Assembly (NCBI GenBank): GCA_947853665.1
Contig: CANTXF010000010.1
Coordinates: 1-64,000 of the forward strand
Direction of reading: 5' to 3'
Source: an uncultured Deferribacterales bacterium
GTDB lineage: Bacteria; Chrysiogenota; Deferribacteres; Deferribacterales; Mucispirillaceae
DNA length: 64,000 nt
Shown here: positions 61,702-64,000 of the stretch, piece by piece
Layout: every line of letters starts with the position of its first letter
Numbering within the stretch: the first letter of the stretch is position 1
Notes under the pieces: generated by a model
The model's input: the letters and a program-made list of their open reading frames with translations, nothing else
The model's database searches: none
Told to the model about the DNA's origin: nothing
Made by a program: the position numbers and the translations under genes

Positions 61702-62987
61702 TCTCCAGTTTCCTCCGAAAGGCCGCTTTGGGTTTTTCTCACTTCTATACGCTCCAGGCTTCTGTCTTTCATTTCTTTAACGGTAAAGCGGTATTGGTTC
61801 CACTCGAAACTGTCGCCCTCATTGGGCATTTCGCCGGCGATGTCCAGCACAAAGCCACCCAGAGTTTCATACTCGCTCATATCCTCGGTTTTTTCAAGGC
61901 CGAATTCCTCGCAGAAATCGTCTATGCCCATACGGGCGTCCACGAGATACACGCCGTCCGATACTTTTACTATCTCCGTATCCTCCTCGTCGTACTCGTC
62001 GAAAATATCCCCAACTATTTCTTCCAGTATATCCTCCATTGTTACGATACCGGCTGTACCGCCGTATTCGTCCATTACCACGGCCATATGAAGCCTATTT
62101 TTCTGAAACTCCTTAAGCATAACGTCTATTTTTTTCGTCTCGGGCACAAAAAGCGGTTCTCTGAGAAAATTCATCAGATCCTGTACCCGGTAGTCCCTGC
62201 CGTTCATTTTTATAATATCTTTAACGTAAAGTATGCCTATTATGTCGTCTAAAGACTCCCTGTAAACCGGTATTCTGGAAAACTCCGTCTCTCCGATAAG
62301 CGCCGTCAGCTCCTCTTTAGTAATGTTTTCGGGAACTGCCACGATATCGATTCTGGGCACCATAACTTCCCTGACCTGAATATCCGATATATCGAATATA
62401 TTGGTAATCATTTCGCCCTTGTCTTTTTCGAGAACGCCCTCTTTCTCCCCCACGTTTATAAGGAACTCAAGCTCGTCCTCCGTTATCCTGGGCCTCCTGC
62501 CTCCCGAGCCTCCAGTAAGTCTTGTAATGACGGCCGCAGTCCCGTCCATCACCCACGTTACCGGGTAAAGCAAAACGTAAAATACCTTAAGAATCTTCAT
62601 GGAATATATGGCGACTGAGGCGGCGTTGTTTTCAGCGAAAGTTTTAGGTATTATCCCGCAGAAAAACAATATTATAAAAGCCATGACCCCCGTAATAAAA
62701 GCAGCGGAAGCGCCGCCGAAAATCCCGGCCGCCGCTCTTGCGGCCACAACGGAGGCAAGTATATTCATAATAATATTGCCGGCAAGAATAGTGTTGAGAA
62801 CCTTATTAGGGTTCGAAGCCCACAGCTCCAGGCTTTTCGCCTTTTCTCCGAAATCCCTGAAAGCCAGCTTTACCCTAAGCTCGTTCATGGATGAAACAGC
62901 CGTTTCCGCGGCTGAAAAACACGCCGATAAGCAAACGCTCACGGCGATAAGCGCTATATCGTACGCAAGGCCAGAGTCCAAGTCCAT
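61698..62987 (-). CDS. HlyC/CorC-family transporter-like protein (CNNM type)
   Basis: 429 residues. Membrane DUF21 domain (residues 1-~190, four helices), two CBS domains (MVPRIDIVAVP, RIPVYRESLDDIIGILYVKD; VVMDEYGGTAGIVTMEDILEEIVGDIFDE) and a C-terminal CorC/HlyC domain. Members take part in Mg2+ or Co2+ transport or membrane homeostasis. Together with MgtE nearby it hints at Mg2+ handling. Confidence 0.9.
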   Translation of the reverse strand: MDLDSGLAYDIALIAVSVCLSACFSAAETAVSSMNELRVKLAFRDFGEKAKSLELWASNPNKVLNTILAGNIIMNILASVVAARAAAGIFGGASAAFITGVMAFIILFFCGIIPKTFAENNAASVAIYSMKILKVFYVLLYPVTWVMDGTAAVITRLTGGSGGRRPRITEDELEFLINVGEKEGVLEKDKGEMITNIFDISDIQVREVMVPRIDIVAVPENITKEELTALIGETEFSRIPVYRESLDDIIGILYVKDIIKMNGRDYRVQDLMNFLREPLFVPETKKIDVMLKEFQKNRLHMAVVMDEYGGTAGIVTMEDILEEIVGDIFDEYDEEDTEIVKVSDGVYLVDARMGIDDFCEEFGLEKTEDMSEYETLGGFVLDIAGEMPNEGDSFEWNQYRFTVKEMKDRSLERIEVRKTQSGLSEETGE

Positions 62988-63198
62988 ACTCCTGATAAAT
63001 ATTTGAAATTAAAACGGATATCAGAGAAAGGCGCTCCCGCGCGGAAATATCCCGCAAAAAGGGCTTTCCGGCTCGCGCCGTAACAGGTAAATAAAGGGCA
63101 ACTGCAACTGTCGGGGTTCATTTAAACTTAACTTTCATTTTTTATTGAGGATTACTACCACAAATTAAAGGCAATATCCATATTTTTTTATGCCGGGC

Positions 63199-63636
63199 CT
63201 ATTTTATCCGCCCGCTTTCCACCAGGCCTCTCAATATATCTTCCTGAAGGGCGAACATTTCCCGCTCCTCCTCCGGGCCGGTTTCGTGGTCGTAACCCAA
63301 AAGGTGAAGCATACCGTGTATATACAGAAAAGCCGTTTCCCTTTCCAGGGGAATACCGGCCTCCGCGGCCTGACGCTTTGCCGTATCCGCCGATATGACT
63401 ATATCGCCCAGCATATCATCTTCCCCCATGGGAAAAGAAAGCACGTCCGTGGCTTTATCCTTTCCCCGGAAATTTCTGTTAAGCTCCCTTACGGTTTCAT
63501 CGTCCGTAATAAGCAGGGATATTTCGCAGCCCTCACCTATAATGGCTCCGGTTCCGGCGGATACGGCCCGGGAAAGGATTTCAAAAAACTCCAAACCGAA
63601 AGGGCTTTCAGTTTCGTCGGTGTAGAGGAGCTTCAT
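63199..63636 (-). CDS. ybeY: Endoribonuclease YbeY
   Basis: 145 residues with the metal motif H-x3-H-x5-H read as HGMLHLLGYDH, and VLSFPMGE. It acts in 16S rRNA maturation and ribosome quality control. Its ATG directly follows the phoH stop. Confidence 0.94.
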   Translation of the reverse strand: MKLLYTDETESPFGLEFFEILSRAVSAGTGAIIGEGCEISLLITDDETVRELNRNFRGKDKATDVLSFPMGEDDMLGDIVISADTAKRQAAEAGIPLERETAFLYIHGMLHLLGYDHETGPEEEREMFALQEDILRGLVESGRIK

Positions 63637-64000
63637 TTATTGGCCCCTCTTTGCCGCCGCGTCGTAAGCGCGCACTATTTTAGAGACCAGCGGATGACGT
63701 ACCACGTCCCGCTCGGAAAACCTGACGAAACCTATATCGTCTATGCCGGTAAGCACGTCGATAGCTGTAACGAGGCCCGAACGCTTATCGGCAGGCAAAT
63801 CCACTTGCGTAATGTCTCCTGTTATGACCGCCTTGGAATTGAAGCCCAGCCTTGTAAGGAACATTTTCATCTGCTCCTCCGTGGTATTCTGGGCCTCGTC
63901 CAGTATAACGAAAGAGTCGTTAAGGGTGCGGCCCCTCATAAAAGCGAGCGGAGCAACCTCTATTATGCCCTTTTCTATCAGCTTGCCCACATAATCTATA
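63637..64000 (-). CDS. PhoH-like ATPase (3' part; 5' end outside window)
   Basis: At least 121 residues are visible and the frame is open to the window edge. Conserved PhoH block: [25 protein letters not shown] (Walker B), [36 protein letters not shown]. It pairs with YbeY as in many genomes. The Walker A part lies outside. Confidence 0.92.
   Translation of the reverse strand, partial: IDYVGKLIEKGIIEVAPLAFMRGRTLNDSFVILDEAQNTTEEQMKMFLTRLGFNSKAVITGDITQVDLPADKRSGLVTAIDVLTGIDDIGFVRFSERDVVRHPLVSKIVRAYDAAAKRGQ

Noticed and set aside
1-64000. CRISPR arrays, tRNA or rRNA genes, transposases, phage genes
   Set aside because: No regularly spaced repeats, cloverleaf sequences or recognisable products of these kinds were seen on either strand.

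Overview
The window reads as a chromosomal segment of a diderm (Gram-negative type) anaerobe. Evidence: a six-subunit Rnf complex (rnfCDGEAB), a feoAB ferrous-iron uptake operon behind a perfect Fur-type palindrome, a Tat-exported molybdopterin oxidoreductase with its four-cluster Fe-S partner, a tetraheme flavocytochrome c lipoprotein of the fumarate reductase type, lipoprotein signal peptidase, and an MltC-like lytic transglycosylase. Isoleucine is very often encoded by ATA, and several genes start at GTG or TTG. The gene mix would suit a Deferribacterota-like or other deep-branching respiratory anaerobe, but the taxon is a guess.

Layout. 1-8620: a repeat copy at the left edge, a cytoplasmic DsbC-like thioredoxin, an MltC-like transglycosylase, 3-methyladenine glycosylase, a two-gene ThrE-type exporter, a DUF4139 protein, a nitroreductase, a divergent Crp-like regulator behind a very AT-rich region, a 57-residue one-helix membrane protein not previously called as a gene, and rpsT. 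8690-39926: 31 kb transcribed almost entirely leftwards in tightly overlapping units: an M23 peptidase/dedA/recN/nadK/tlyA/dxs/ispA/xseB/bcp/rlmN/STAS/PilZ run, then rnfCDGEAB with glyA, dCMP deaminase, rpiB, ymdB and an HD nuclease upstream, then mutL-miaA-ftsB-xseA-greA-pgsA-plsY-ribD-ribE-ribBA-ribH-nusB. The last run couples repair, tRNA modification, phospholipid and flavin synthesis. 40029-44478: ileS-lspA and a threonine synthase on the + strand. 44719-47319: feoA-feoB-small Cys-rich protein.

47440-54624 is the accessory respiratory part. An intergenic repeat with an unusual interleaved stem order is followed by a MocR-type regulator that lacks the PLP lysine, convergent with a dmsAB-like pair that has no membrane anchor gene beside it. 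The divergent flavocytochrome c is separated from dmsA by a 390-bp AT-rich region carrying three CTGGA-type motifs. 55144-64000 returns to housekeeping: an RRM protein, lysS, a Sel1-repeat gene with a decayed tandem copy, recO, mgtE, era, a CorC-like protein, ybeY and the 3' part of phoH.

The most unusual items are: (1) a roughly 70-bp repeat at 1-70 found again in inverted orientation at 47519-47587; (2) the A-B-A'-B' stem arrangement beside it; (3) dxs, whose conserved N-terminus can only be reached from a non-canonical ATA start overlapping the ispA stop; (4) the regulator without PLP lysine plus CTGGA repeats; (5) the Sel1 gene/pseudogene pair. No CRISPR array, tRNA, rRNA, transposase or prophage gene was seen.
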